Below, one piece after another: positions 43,012-51,112 of a stretch of 64,000 nucleotides of DNA. The notes below the pieces were generated by a model that had not been told where the DNA came from, made no database searches, and worked only from the letters and a program-made list of their open reading frames with translations. Position 1 is the first letter of the stretch. Every line of letters begins with the position of its first letter. A program made the translations under genes and the position numbers. The stretch comes from Bhargavaea massiliensis. Its GTDB lineage: Bacteria > Bacillota > Bacilli > Bacillales_A > Planococcaceae. The stretch is taken from contig NZ_JAHBCJ010000010.1 of the NCBI RefSeq assembly GCF_018390575.1, positions 1 to 64,000 on the forward strand, read 5' to 3'.

Positions 43012-43923
43012 ATGAATCAGAAGAGAAGATGGGCATTGCCCGCAATTGTGGCATTGGTCCTTTCAGTGTTGGCGGGTCCTGCCATATCCGCGGCGCCGGC
43101 GGTCGATGAGCGGCTCGGTGTGCCGATTGTCGTATACGGCGCGGATCTGACCGCCGACCAGAAGGCGGGCGTGAAGTCCAGCCTGAAAGTTGAAGAAGAA
43201 GCGGAAGTCGAGGAAATCACGGTTTCCGGCCAGGACCTCGGCAAGTACATCCAGGGCTCCAATTCGAGGGCCCGGATGTATTCGTCCGCAAAAATTACGG
43301 TGACAGAGCCGGGGAGCGGCCTCGTCATCCAGATTGTCACCCCTGAGAACATCACCCAGGTTACATCGGATATGTATGCGAATGCAATGCTGACAGCCGG
43401 TATCGAAGATGCCAATGTCGATGTCGCGGCACCGAAGCCGGTTACGGGCCACTCCGCGCTGGCTGGCATCTACAAGGCGTATGAGGCAAGCGGCGGCACG
43501 CTCGATACGGAGCGGACCGACGTTGCAAACGACGAGCTCACCGTCGCGACGGAGCTTGCCGAAAAGTCCGGTGTCGACGAACAGAAGGTGACGGAGCTCC
43601 TCACCGAGCTGAAGCAGCAGATCGCCGAACAGAACCCGGCGACGAAGGAAGACGTCGAGCGGATCGTCACCGAGCAGCTCGACAAGCTCCAGATCGAACT
43701 CAGTCCGGAAGACCGCCAGCTGCTGGTCGACTTGATGGACCGCATCCGCCAGCTGGATATCGACTTCAGCAAGTGGTCCGATCAGCTCGGACAATTTGCT
43801 CAGGATTTCAATGATAAATACGGCGACAAAATCCGCGAGACGGTGAACGATGAAGGCTTCTGGCAGAAAGTCAAAGACTTCTTCAACAACCTGATCGACT
43901 CGGTCCGCTCGCTGTTCGGCTAA
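43012..43923 (+). CDS. ypuA: Secreted DUF1002 protein YpuA
   Basis: The 303-residue protein has a Sec signal peptide (residues 1-28, cleavage after AISAAPA). A DUF1002 domain follows, recognisable from VVYGADLTADQKAGVKSSL, TVSGQDLGKYIQGS and SSAKITVTEPGSGLVIQI. A Glu/Gln-rich helical C-terminal region ends in DFFNNLIDSVRSLFG. The B. subtilis homologue YpuA is a cell-envelope-stress-induced secreted protein of unknown activity. ATG 43012 follows AAAGGGG at 8 nt. A strong terminator follows. Confidence 0.9.
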   Translation: MNQKRRWALPAIVALVLSVLAGPAISAAPAVDERLGVPIVVYGADLTADQKAGVKSSLKVEEEAEVEEITVSGQDLGKYIQGSNSRARMYSSAKITVTEPGSGLVIQIVTPENITQVTSDMYANAMLTAGIEDANVDVAAPKPVTGHSALAGIYKAYEASGGTLDTERTDVANDELTVATELAEKSGVDEQKVTELLTELKQQIAEQNPATKEDVERIVTEQLDKLQIELSPEDRQLLVDLMDRIRQLDIDFSKWSDQLGQFAQDFNDKYGDKIRETVNDEGFWQKVKDFFNNLIDSVRSLFG

Positions 43924-43925
43924 TC

Positions 43926-43968
43926 AAAAACGGATGCACGGCCTTGCTGCCGCTGCATCCGTTTTTTC
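43926..43968 (+). terminator. Terminator of ypuA
   Basis: A 13-bp stem, AAAAACGGATGCA with TGCATCCGTTTTT, ends in a T run just past the stop codon. Confidence 0.93.
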
Positions 43969-43982
43969 TCGTTAATCATGAA

Positions 43983-44108
43983 ATGGCGAGTCCAGGCGCG
44001 AGAGTGACGATACGTGTCTCGAGTGTGACGATTCACCCTCTGAGAGTGACGATTCACCCTTTGAGAATGACGATTCACCCTCCGAGAATGACGATTCGTG
44101 TCTCGAGA
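43983..44108. repeat. Tandem array, six 21-bp units
   Basis: The core (G/A)TGACGAT recurs at 44004, 44025, 44046, 44067 and 44088, exactly 21 bp apart, and a diverged unit (ATGGCGAG) lies at 43983. Units 3-5 have the spacer TCACCCT(C/T)(T/C)GAGA. Units 2 and 6 carry CGTGTCTCGAG instead, so the variants are arranged symmetrically. The array lies between the ypuA terminator and the operator of the dioxygenase gene. The rest of this gene-free stretch (43924-44246) holds no ORF I can support. Confidence 0.9.
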
Positions 44109-44208
44109 GCCAGGACTTGGTTTCTTCTGGATTCCCGCCAGATGGCGACATGGGCAGGGCTGCTGATTGCAAAATGGATTCAGAGGGTATAAGATAAGGA
44201 TACCAAAA

Positions 44209-44231
44209 TAGTCTTGAATTCGAGATAATAT
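44209..44231 (+). promoter_or_regulatory. MhqR-type operator
   Basis: The palindrome TCTTGAATTCGAGA (44212-44225) inside ATAGTCTTGAATTCGAGATA closely follows the MhqR box TATCTCGAATTCGAGATA described in B. subtilis, with mismatches in the left arm. It lies 21 nt before the start of a dioxygenase of the MhqO/MhqA type, a known MhqR target. A TAATAT -10-like box overlaps its right edge. Confidence 0.82.
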
Positions 44232-44246
44232 AGGAGATGAGAACTG

Positions 44247-45212
44247 ATGCAACTCGGAGGAATCCACCATGTTTCGGCCATTACGGCCAGCGGAGCCGCA
44301 AACCACGACTTCTTCACCAGGGTACTCGGCATGCGTCTCGTCAAAAAGACGGTCAACCAGGACAGCCCCTCGATGTATCATCTGTTTTATGCCGATGCGG
44401 TCGGTACGCCGGGGACGGATATGACCTATTTTGAAATCCCGATGGCAGGCCGCACTTATCCGGGAGTCTCTTCCATCAGCAGCACCGGTTTCCGGGTCAG
44501 GTCTGAAGCGGCACTCGGTTTTTGGATCGGGCGGTTTGATGAACTGGGTGTGGACCACGAAGACATCCGGGAACGCAACGGGCGGAAGACGCTGGCCTTT
44601 ACCGACCGGGAAGGATCCAGGCTGATGCTCGTTGCAGATGACGGTTCGGGTGTCCCGTACGGCATACCTTGGGGAAAGCCAGATATTCCTGAAGAATTTG
44701 CGATTGTCGGTCTCGGTCCTGTAAAATTGACGGTACGTCACCCGGAACGGACGGAAACCGTTCTGACGGAAGTGCTGAACTTCAGGAAAGCGGGGACCTA
44801 CCCGTCCGATATTCTTGGCATGCCGGACATGATCGTCTACGAGACCGGAGCAGGCGGAGCGGGCGCGGAAGTGCATCTTGAGACGCGTCCGGACCTGCCG
44901 CCGGAACGCCCGGGCAAAGGCAGCGTCCACCATGTGGCGTTCCGCGTCCCGACTTTCGAAGAGTATGACCGGTGGGAGGAGCATCTCCGCAATGCGGGGT
45001 TCCAGACGAGCGGCAAGGTGGACCGGTACTATTTCCGGTCGATTTATTTCCGCGAGCCGAACGGCATCCTGTTTGAGCTGGCGACGGATGAACCGGGCTT
45101 TGACTCGGATGAACCGATGGACTCTCTTGGCGAGACATTGGCTCTTCCTCCATTTCTGGAGCCGCGCCGGCGGGAGATCGAGGCTGCGCTCAAACCGCTT
45201 GAGCTTGACTGA
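44247..45212 (+). CDS. Ring-cleaving dioxygenase, MhqO/MhqA type
   Basis: This 321-residue vicinal-oxygen-chelate (glyoxalase fold) protein has two paired modules, residues 1-150 and 155-300. Metal ligands are expected in GGIHHVSAI (His 7/8), VHHVAFRVP and GILFELATD (Glu). Homologues MhqO (YdfO) and MhqA (YkcA) degrade hydroquinones and catechols and are induced by quinones through MhqR; the upstream operator supports the same control here. AGGAGATGAG is the ribosome site. A small GNAT gene follows after 42 nt. Confidence 0.92.
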   Translation: MQLGGIHHVSAITASGAANHDFFTRVLGMRLVKKTVNQDSPSMYHLFYADAVGTPGTDMTYFEIPMAGRTYPGVSSISSTGFRVRSEAALGFWIGRFDELGVDHEDIRERNGRKTLAFTDREGSRLMLVADDGSGVPYGIPWGKPDIPEEFAIVGLGPVKLTVRHPERTETVLTEVLNFRKAGTYPSDILGMPDMIVYETGAGGAGAEVHLETRPDLPPERPGKGSVHHVAFRVPTFEEYDRWEEHLRNAGFQTSGKVDRYYFRSIYFREPNGILFELATDEPGFDSDEPMDSLGETLALPPFLEPRRREIEAALKPLELD

Positions 45213-45254
45213 GCGCTGTTCCGGGTACACCAAAGGGGAAAGGGGAGTTGGACC

Positions 45255-45539
45255 ATGGAATTTGAACTGAAGGAACTGGGCAGCGATGCCTATGCATTCG
45301 TGCACGAGGAAAACGGCAAGCGTGACGCGGAAATCACTTGGACGATGATGGGGGATGTCATGGTCATGGACCATACATTTGTCGATCCGTCCCTTCGCGG
45401 AGGCGGTGTCGCGAAAAAACTGCTCGACCGGGCAGCCGACTACGCCCGCGAAAAAAATTACAAAATGGAAGCAGTGTGTTCATACGTCGTGACGGCCTTC
45501 GACCGCTATGGGGAATATGATGACGTCAAAGCAAAATAA
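45255..45539 (+). CDS. Small GNAT-like acetyltransferase (YjdJ type)
   Basis: The 94-residue protein is a minimal GNAT fold of the COG2388/YjdJ class. Acetyl-CoA contacts are in VDPSLRGGGVAKKLLDRAADYAREKN, and the C-terminal CSYVVTAFDRY segment carries the conserved Cys. It lies 42 nt after the dioxygenase gene with its own AAAGGGG site and shares its terminator, so it probably belongs to the same transcription unit. Substrate unknown. Confidence 0.88.
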   Translation: MEFELKELGSDAYAFVHEENGKRDAEITWTMMGDVMVMDHTFVDPSLRGGGVAKKLLDRAADYAREKNYKMEAVCSYVVTAFDRYGEYDDVKAK

Positions 45540-45545
45540 GCACAC

Positions 45546-45590
45546 GAAAAAAGCAATCCGTTCCGTTTGATCGGGGCGGATTGCTTTTTA
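45546..45590 (+). terminator. Terminator of the dioxygenase-GNAT unit
   Basis: A 13-bp stem, AAAAAGCAATCCG with CGGATTGCTTTTT, follows the stop codon closely. Confidence 0.92.
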
Positions 45591-45625
45591 TGTTTGTCGT
45601 CGGCTGATCGTCATGTTGTCCTCCC

Positions 45626-45721
45626 TCAGAATGTGATAAAGAGCAGGAGTGCAGTGAGAACAGACGATCCGGCGATGGCGTACATGGCATCGGACTGACT
45701 GAAGATGAGCTTCTTTTCCAT
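45626..45721 (-). CDS. Putative 31-residue membrane microprotein
   Basis: The short frame encodes MEKKLIFSQSD followed by a single hydrophobic helix ending LLLFITF. GGGGGAG lies 8 nt before ATG 45721. The frame is open further upstream without a ribosome site. It is divergent from the DUF4064 gene. The ribosome site and clean one-helix design support a real microprotein; homology cannot be judged by eye. Confidence 0.5.
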   Translation of the reverse strand: MEKKLIFSQSDAMYAIAGSSVLTALLLFITF

Positions 45722-45885
45722 AGGTTCGTCTCCCCCTTTTGAAGTGATTTGATAGTTTGAAATTACCCCGCTAAATGTCTGGGTAAACCTTCCAAGTGCA
45801 ATTTCACTTAAAAAAGTTGAAACCCTCTGTAGTTTGAAACGTAAGAAGAAAGTAGAATAAAAGAAAACAAAAGAGGTGTCACCAA

Positions 45886-46374
45886 ATGGAACGCAATTCT
45901 TTAAACCGCCCATTCAAGCGGACCGTCGAGCGGGTGCTCGGAATCATCGGCCTGGTATTCAACGTGCTCGGCATCATTCTGACGATCGTTCTGAACAACT
46001 TCATGAAAATGCTCACGAACGATCCACAGTTCCAGCAGGAATTCGAAGCGGAAATCTGGAATGACCCGACCCTTACCGAAACGGATGCGCAGGCGATCAT
46101 CGACATGATGTACATGGTCATGGATTGGATGGTCAGCTTTGGCTGGTTCTTTATCGCCGCTCTCGTCATCAGTTCGGTGCTGATCGTTGTCGCGCTTATC
46201 CAGCTCAACAAAAATGCGAAGCTGAGCGGGATCCTGTTCATCATCGCAGGCTTGCTTGCGGGAATCCTTTCCCTCACGTCGATTCTGCTCTACATCGCGG
46301 GCATCATGTGCTTCGTGCGCAAACCGCATGACAATAAAGCGTCCTACGACAACGACCCGATGCGCCCGCTCTGA
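45886..46374 (+). CDS. DUF4064 membrane protein
   Basis: The 162-residue protein has four hydrophobic segments (about 17-40, 82-105, 112-130 and 132-148) and an acidic loop between the first two. The N-terminal RTVERVLGIIGLVFNVLGI and the later KLSGILFIIAGLLAGI segments are typical of DUF4064 proteins of Bacillales. Function unknown. A GAGGTG ribosome site precedes the ATG, and a terminator follows at 46395. Confidence 0.85.
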   Translation: MERNSLNRPFKRTVERVLGIIGLVFNVLGIILTIVLNNFMKMLTNDPQFQQEFEAEIWNDPTLTETDAQAIIDMMYMVMDWMVSFGWFFIAALVISSVLIVVALIQLNKNAKLSGILFIIAGLLAGILSLTSILLYIAGIMCFVRKPHDNKASYDNDPMRPL

Positions 46375-46394
46375 TCGATTGCGCGTCGACTCCG

Positions 46395-46423
46395 AAGCCC
46401 CGGTCCTCCGACCGGGGCTTTTC
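46395..46423 (+). terminator. Terminator of the DUF4064 gene
   Basis: An 11-bp stem, AAGCCCCGGTC with GACCGGGGCTT, is followed by TT. Confidence 0.88.
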
Positions 46424-46445
46424 ATCGGGTTTATAGTTGAGTGAA

Positions 46446-46481
46446 CAAAAAAGCACCCGCTCATACAAGAGCGGGTGCTTT
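46446..46481 (-). terminator. Terminator overlapping the end of the GNAT gene
   Basis: A 13-bp stem, AAAGCACCCGCTC with GAGCGGGTGCTTT, contains the stop codon of the minus-strand GNAT gene in its loop. The minus strand continues with a T run. Confidence 0.9.
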
Positions 46482-46955
46482 GAGGTAATAGACATATTGT
46501 GCCGTGGTTGTCGGGTATCCTTCGAACAGCTCATCGAATTCTTCAAGAAGTTCGAACCCCTGTTTTTCATAGAACAGGCGGGCCCCTTCGTTCAGGCTGT
46601 CAACGTAGACGAACAGTTGGTGGCCGTCTTCGAGGGTGGAGATGCCGGCTCCAAGAAGTGCCGTGCCGAATCCCATGCCCTTGTAATCCGGCAACAGGTA
46701 CATATCAGTCAGTTCCGCATCGCCGTCTTCATCCACCCGGGTGAAGATGGCAAATCCGACCGGGCGCCCTTCATGTTCCGCTATCAGCATCGTCGTCTTT
46801 TCCAGCCGTTTCATCATCATCGGGGAAGCGTAAGCGCGTGTGAGGAAGGACTCCTGGACATCTTCCGGAAGAATGCCCTCATACGTATCATCGTAGCTGA
46901 CCGCTGCGATCTGCCGGACGGTCTCGATATCATGTCGTGTCATCAAACGGATCAT
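46461..46955 (-). CDS. GNAT-family N-acetyltransferase
   Basis: This 164-residue single GNAT domain has motif A LTDMYLLPDYKGMGFGTALLGAG (Q/R-x-x-G-x-G/A form) and a C-terminal ARLFYEKQGFELLEE typical of amino-acid or peptide acetyltransferases. ATG 46955 follows GAGGTG; the frame extends upstream to 47063 without a ribosome site. It is divergent from the ElaA-like gene. Substrate unknown. Confidence 0.88.
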   Translation of the reverse strand: MIRLMTRHDIETVRQIAAVSYDDTYEGILPEDVQESFLTRAYASPMMMKRLEKTTMLIAEHEGRPVGFAIFTRVDEDGDAELTDMYLLPDYKGMGFGTALLGAGISTLEDGHQLFVYVDSLNEGARLFYEKQGFELLEEFDELFEGYPTTTAQYVYYLKAPALV

Positions 46956-47065
46956 GGAAAAGGTCACCTCGGCAATAGATTTCCATCCACTATAACAAAT
47001 AAATCGCCCCTCCGATATATGTTGTGGAATAATGTAATCAAATTGAAATGAAAGAAGTGACACAG

Positions 47066-47557
47066 ATGAAGTGGACCCTAAAAAATTTCTCGGAACTCAC
47101 TGCAGATGAACTCTATGAAATCCTCAAACTGCGTGTCGATGTGTTCGTCGTCGAGCAGGCATGCCCGTACCCGGAAATCGATGGGCATGATCCGGCTGCC
47201 CTTCATCTTGCCGGATGGGAGGGCGAGACGCTTGCCGCCTACGCAAGGGTGCTCATGCCTGGTGCCGTCCATCAAGACCCGGCGATCGGCCGCGTCGTCG
47301 TCAGGAAATCCCATAGGGGAAAAGGGATTGCGCGTGCACTTGTCGAAAAGGCAAAAGAGGCTGCCGCGGAGCGGTACGGCGATATCCCGGTGCATCTTTC
47401 AGCCCAGTATCATCTGAAAGAATTTTACGCATCTTGCGGATTCCGTGCGGTTTCCGAACCGTACGGAGAAGACGGAATCCCCCATGTGGATATGCGGCTC
47501 GTGGTTTCCGGCGGCAGTGAAGGGGTATACTTTACTGACAAACCCATTCAAGACTGA
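47066..47557 (+). CDS. ElaA-family N-acetyltransferase
   Basis: This 163-residue GNAT protein has the ElaA signature ELYEILKLRVDVFVVEQACPYPEIDG-type N-terminus, motif A GRVVVRKSHRGKGIARALVEKA and C-terminal AQYHLKEFYASCGFRAVSEPY. E. coli ElaA is of unknown substrate. ATG 47066 follows AAAGAAGTG; ATG 47048 lies in the same frame but lacks a site. The next gene starts 25 nt downstream. Confidence 0.92.
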   Translation: MKWTLKNFSELTADELYEILKLRVDVFVVEQACPYPEIDGHDPAALHLAGWEGETLAAYARVLMPGAVHQDPAIGRVVVRKSHRGKGIARALVEKAKEAAAERYGDIPVHLSAQYHLKEFYASCGFRAVSEPYGEDGIPHVDMRLVVSGGSEGVYFTDKPIQD

Positions 47558-47581
47558 AAACTGGACTGGAGGATGATTGAC

Positions 47582-48028
47582 ATGGCAAAAAAGAATAATC
47601 TCTTACTGGCAGGCCTCGCGGCTGGTGCCTACGCGTATTTCAGCAAGAAGGAGAATCGTGACAAGGCAATGGTCGCCTTCAATAACCTGAAGACGAAAAT
47701 GGATTCTTTCGTAGAATCCCAAAAGGTGAACCGCAATTACGAGGATACGAAAGCAGGTCTTTCCGATCCCTATGACTTCCAGGATAACGACATGGTGGCC
47801 GAAGGGGCACAGACAAGCGTCCACTACTATAACCAGGAAGTAGAGGACAAAAAGAACATGAAAAAGAATCCGGACGAAGACGGTCTGTACCACAAGAAAA
47901 AAACCGGCGAGCCCGCGGGTCAGCAAAAATCCAGTCTCGGAAGCAATGATGAGGCAGCGGCTGAGCAGCTCAATGAAGACACAGATTCTGTCACAACGGA
48001 AAACCGCATCGACACCGAAAAACTTTAA
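47582..48028 (+). CDS. YtxH-like small hydrophilic protein
   Basis: The 148-residue protein begins with a weakly hydrophobic helix (LLLAGLAAGAYAYFSKKE) followed by a Lys-rich NNLKTKMDSFVESQK segment, reminiscent of YtxH-type anchored proteins. The rest is highly charged and probably disordered. GGAGG precedes ATG 47582 by 9 nt. No enzymatic motif is seen. It is in line with the ElaA-like gene and ends in a strong terminator. Confidence 0.7.
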   Translation: MAKKNNLLLAGLAAGAYAYFSKKENRDKAMVAFNNLKTKMDSFVESQKVNRNYEDTKAGLSDPYDFQDNDMVAEGAQTSVHYYNQEVEDKKNMKKNPDEDGLYHKKKTGEPAGQQKSSLGSNDEAAAEQLNEDTDSVTTENRIDTEKL

Positions 48029-48044
48029 AACAGGCCCTGCCGGG

Positions 48045-48075
48045 TGCCCATCCGATCACGGATGGGCATTTTTTT
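48045..48075 (+). terminator. Terminator after the YtxH-like gene
   Basis: A 10-bp stem, TGCCCATCCG with CGGATGGGCA, is followed by seven T. Confidence 0.95.
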
Positions 48076-48147
48076 GCATAAATGTGTGAAAAATAACCGT
48101 GTTTGGGTATAGAATTAGTATTTAAGAAAATCGGAAGGACGTGCGTC

Positions 48148-49053
48148 ATGGAAAAAGGGAAGGCGGTCTTTATCCTGAATCCCTCTTCGGGAAAGGAACT
48201 GGCGGAATCCTACAGCGGACAGTGTGTACAAGTGCTGGAGGAAATGGGCTATTCCGTCGAAGTCAGGGCCACGGAGAAGGAGGGCGATGCGACTGCCTTC
48301 GCCAGGGAAGCCGCGGAGAGCGGAAGTGCCCTGGTTGTTGCAATGGGCGGCGATGGCACGGTGAACGAAGCAATAAACGGACTGGCCGAAGAAGAGATCC
48401 GTCCGGATTTTGCCCTCATCCCGCTCGGTACGGTAAATGATTTTGCAAGGGCACTGTCGATTCCTATGGACCCTGAGGAAGCGATCCGCCGATTGCCTGA
48501 ATTCGTGGCAAGGCCGACCGATATCGGCCTTGCCGGCGGCCGTTATTTTATGAACGTCCTTGCAGCAGGCAGCCTGGCTGAGGGTGTGATGGACGTTCCG
48601 GCAGGGGAAAAGACGCGTTTTGGCCCGCTCGCCTACGCTGCACACGGTCTGCAGACGCTGCTGGCCGATGAAGGGAACCGATTCACCATCACTCATGATC
48701 GGGGCAAGTGGACCGGACAGGCCTCGCTGATTTTGGTCGCCCTGACCAATTCGGTGGGCGGTTTCGAGAAGATGAATCCCGATGCCAGGACGGATGACGG
48801 GCTGCTCCATCTGACAGTGATCAAGCGCACCAAGTTGCCCGGATTTTTAAAGATGTCCGCCTCTCTTCTACTGGGAAAGCTGGAGGAAGAGGGAGCGGTC
48901 GAGAAAATCCGGACAGCCCGTGTACGAATCGAGACGGATGAGCCGCTTGCCTGCAATATAGACGGTGACGAAGGCGGAAAGACTCCGATCGGGATCAGAG
49001 TCCTGCACCGTCATCTGAGGATCTTGGCGCCGGAACCAACGGAAGGAGAATGA
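48148..49053 (+). CDS. Diacylglycerol/lipid kinase (YegS/BmrU family)
   Basis: This 301-residue soluble lipid kinase has the nucleotide motif GGDGTVNEAI (about residue 66), IPLGTVNDFARAL, and the C-terminal NIDGDEGGKTP segment. Family members phosphorylate diacylglycerol or related lipids (DgkB) and recycle them into phospholipid. ATG 48148 follows GGAAGG; the frame is open to 48103. The AraC-type regulator gene starts 25 nt downstream, so they may share a transcript. Confidence 0.88.
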   Translation: MEKGKAVFILNPSSGKELAESYSGQCVQVLEEMGYSVEVRATEKEGDATAFAREAAESGSALVVAMGGDGTVNEAINGLAEEEIRPDFALIPLGTVNDFARALSIPMDPEEAIRRLPEFVARPTDIGLAGGRYFMNVLAAGSLAEGVMDVPAGEKTRFGPLAYAAHGLQTLLADEGNRFTITHDRGKWTGQASLILVALTNSVGGFEKMNPDARTDDGLLHLTVIKRTKLPGFLKMSASLLLGKLEEEGAVEKIRTARVRIETDEPLACNIDGDEGGKTPIGIRVLHRHLRILAPEPTEGE

Positions 49054-49078
49054 ACATGAGGAATAGAGGTGCATCAGG

Positions 49079-49867
49079 ATGAAGGACCCGGGTCTGCAAT
49101 ACATGGCCAACCTGTTCATGGACCGGGTCGAGGTATTGAAGGCGTATGAACGCAGCGAGGATTTCTATCATCTTGAGAAAGACTTGCTTGAAGCGGTAGC
49201 CGAAGGGGACCGTGCCAGGGCCAAGGATCAGCTGAACCGGATTATCATGATGGTCAAAGACATCGCCGGGGACCGCTGGGTGAAAGATGTGTCCAACTAC
49301 TACATCATCTTCGCCGCGCTGACCGCCCGCTTCCTCATGGTGCCGAAATTCCCTCCTGAGTGGGCAGTGGCGACGAACATCACCGCAATGCGCATCGTGG
49401 ACCGCAAGGCGGGCAACATGGACATCACGGAGACAACCAACGACCTCGTCGAATTCTTCATTCACGTCCTGGAAGGCCGCGATAAGCCGGAACTGTCCCA
49501 CCCGATCGTCAACGACATCATCCAATTCATCGATGCCTCAATCGAAGATCCGATCACCGTCGATCAGCTGGCGAAGCGCGCCGGAATCAGCACGAGCCAC
49601 CTCTCACGCATTTTCCGCGAACATGCCGGGCTGACGCTGATCGACTATATCAATATGCGGAAAATCGAGGAATCCCAGTTTTTCCTGCGCAACACGGACA
49701 TGAAAATCTCGGAAGTGTCGGACCGCTTCAGCTTCTGCAACCAGAGCTACTTTACAAGGACGTTCAAAAAGTATACAAATGTGACGCCCAAGCAGTTCAG
49801 GGAGCGCAAAGACATCGATTACTTCTCCTCGATCGTGCCCGGAAGCATCGAAGAGACCGGAACATAA
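49079..49867 (+). CDS. AraC-family transcriptional regulator
   Basis: The 262-residue protein has an unfamiliar all-helical N-terminal domain (1-140). The AraC double helix-turn-helix (about 155-250) includes VDQLAKRAGISTSHLSRIFREH and ISEVSDRFSFCNQSYFTRTFKKYTN, here split by the linker. The N-terminal half has no cupin-like sugar-binding pattern, so the ligand is unknown. GAGGTG precedes ATG 49079. Neighbours (lipid kinase, YidC) suggest membrane-related targets, which is speculation. Confidence 0.9.
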   Translation: MKDPGLQYMANLFMDRVEVLKAYERSEDFYHLEKDLLEAVAEGDRARAKDQLNRIIMMVKDIAGDRWVKDVSNYYIIFAALTARFLMVPKFPPEWAVATNITAMRIVDRKAGNMDITETTNDLVEFFIHVLEGRDKPELSHPIVNDIIQFIDASIEDPITVDQLAKRAGISTSHLSRIFREHAGLTLIDYINMRKIEESQFFLRNTDMKISEVSDRFSFCNQSYFTRTFKKYTNVTPKQFRERKDIDYFSSIVPGSIEETGT

Positions 49868-49932
49868 ATTGAAAATCCTGCAACGGGTGGTGTATACTAC
49901 TCTATAGTCTAAAAAAGTTGTAGGTGAATCGA

Positions 49933-50697
49933 TTGAATAAGCGCATCGGGCTGATCCTGACATTGGCAGCTGCAGCGTTGCTCCTTGGCGGATGCTCCAG
50001 CGTCGAGAACAAGGAAGGCACGTTTTATAGTCTTTTCGTCCGGCCGATGGACTGGTCTCTTGAATCCCTGGGGACCTTCTTTAACGGCAACTACGGACTG
50101 GCGATCATCGCCATCACAGTTATCATCCGTCTGATCCTCATGCCGCTCATGCTGAAGAACTACAAGACCCAGCAGGCGATGAAGGTGAAGATGGATGCTC
50201 TCCGTCCTGAGATGGAAGACATCCAGAAGCGCATTAAGGAAACAAAGGACAAGGACGAGCAGATGAAGCTCCAACAGGAAATGATGGGGCTTTACCAGAA
50301 GCACGGTGTCAACCCGCTGAACATGGGCTGCCTGCCGGTCCTGCTTCAGATGCCGATCATCATGGGCCTTTACTTTGCCATCCTGTATTCCGAGGACGTC
50401 AAGTCCCACCAGTTCCTCTGGTTCAACCTCGGCTCCCCGGATATGATCATGGCCTTGATTGCAGGGGTCGTCTATCTCCTGCAGGCACGCGTCTCGCTCT
50501 GGACGATGCCTGAACAGCAGCAAAAGCAGATGAAAATGTTCATCTACATGTCCCCGATCATGATCACGTTCATCTCCTTTACGGCGATGTCCGCACTGCC
50601 TCTCTACTGGGCGGTCAGCGGTGCGATCCTTGTGATCCAGACGTATATCGGGCGGAAGTTCTACTATGAAAATCCGGAAAAGGCAGTGGAGCAATAA
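49933..50697 (+). CDS. yidC: Membrane protein insertase YidC/OxaA (lipoprotein type)
   Basis: This 254-residue insertase of the YidC/Oxa1/Alb3 family places proteins into the cytoplasmic membrane. It has the Gram-positive lipoprotein signal ending in LGGC, five core helices, and the essential Arg in AITVIIRLILMPLM. The helical hairpin MEDIQKRIKETKDKDEQMKLQ and the LNMGCLPVLLQMPIIMGLY segment are present. TTG 49933 with AGGTG 6 nt upstream is preferred over GTG 49924. In B. subtilis the second insertase (YqjG/YidC2) is preceded by the mifM stalling leader. Here only 65 nt separate it from araC, so no such leader exists. Confidence 0.93.
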   Translation: MNKRIGLILTLAAAALLLGGCSSVENKEGTFYSLFVRPMDWSLESLGTFFNGNYGLAIIAITVIIRLILMPLMLKNYKTQQAMKVKMDALRPEMEDIQKRIKETKDKDEQMKLQQEMMGLYQKHGVNPLNMGCLPVLLQMPIIMGLYFAILYSEDVKSHQFLWFNLGSPDMIMALIAGVVYLLQARVSLWTMPEQQQKQMKMFIYMSPIMITFISFTAMSALPLYWAVSGAILVIQTYIGRKFYYENPEKAVEQ

Positions 50698-50728
50698 ACC
50701 GGGTAACCATCCGGCTATTCAGAACAAG

Positions 50729-50776
50729 CGGCAGTGGCCCGGGAGTCTCATTCGAGGCCGGGACACTGCCGTTTTC
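50729..50776 (+). terminator. Terminator of yidC
   Basis: CGGCAGTG (50729-50736) pairs with CACTGCCG (50764-50771), with a further CCCGG/CCGGG inside, ending in TTTT. Confidence 0.88.
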
Positions 50777-50804
50777 CACTTTAGAGTAGAACAAGGAAAA
50801 GGGG

Positions 50805-51065
50805 ATGAAGGGGATGTCCAAGAAAAAACGGTGGATGTTTGGAATCGGGATTGCGGTGGTATTCATCCTGACCCTGGTGTTCATTATCCGCCAGGCGATG
50901 CATGCGGCGGGCCTGTCGATGGCGCTCCTGTTCGTCCTGACCAATACAGCACGCGCCGCAGGATTCAGGGAGCGGGGCATGATGAGGGAAGCGAAATGGA
51001 TGAACCTGCTGGCCGGATTTTTCGGTATCCTGTTTATCGTTCTGGCGGTCATGCTATTGTTCTGA
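50805..51065 (+). CDS. Small two-helix membrane protein
   Basis: The 86-residue protein has a Lys/Arg-rich start, a membrane helix at about 12-28, a second hydrophobic segment at about 36-47 and a C-terminal helix ending in VLAVMLLF. I do not recognise a family. The ribosome site is in AAGGAAAAGGGG; a second Met at 50814 is possible. It sits between two terminators, so it is monocistronic. Confidence 0.65.
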   Translation: MKGMSKKKRWMFGIGIAVVFILTLVFIIRQAMHAAGLSMALLFVLTNTARAAGFRERGMMREAKWMNLLAGFFGILFIVLAVMLLF

Positions 51066-51076
51066 CGGCACAAAGA

Positions 51077-51112
51077 AAAACGCGCCGGTCATTTTTGACC
51101 GAGCGCGTTTTC
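51077..51112. terminator. Terminator between the two-helix gene and the 41-codon ORF
   Basis: AACGCGC pairs with GCGCGTT, with CGGTCA/TGACCG inside, and T runs lie on both sides. It overlaps the end of the minus-strand 41-codon frame. Confidence 0.85.

Noticed and set aside
43920-45374. 484-codon minus-strand frame opposite the dioxygenase and the 21-bp array
   Set aside because: The array part translates into a repeating seven-residue pattern simply because 21 is a multiple of three. The rest mirrors a convincing dioxygenase gene.
49868-49932. mifM-like stalling leader before yidC
   Set aside because: The spacer is too short for the leader ORF and has no start codon with a ribosome site.
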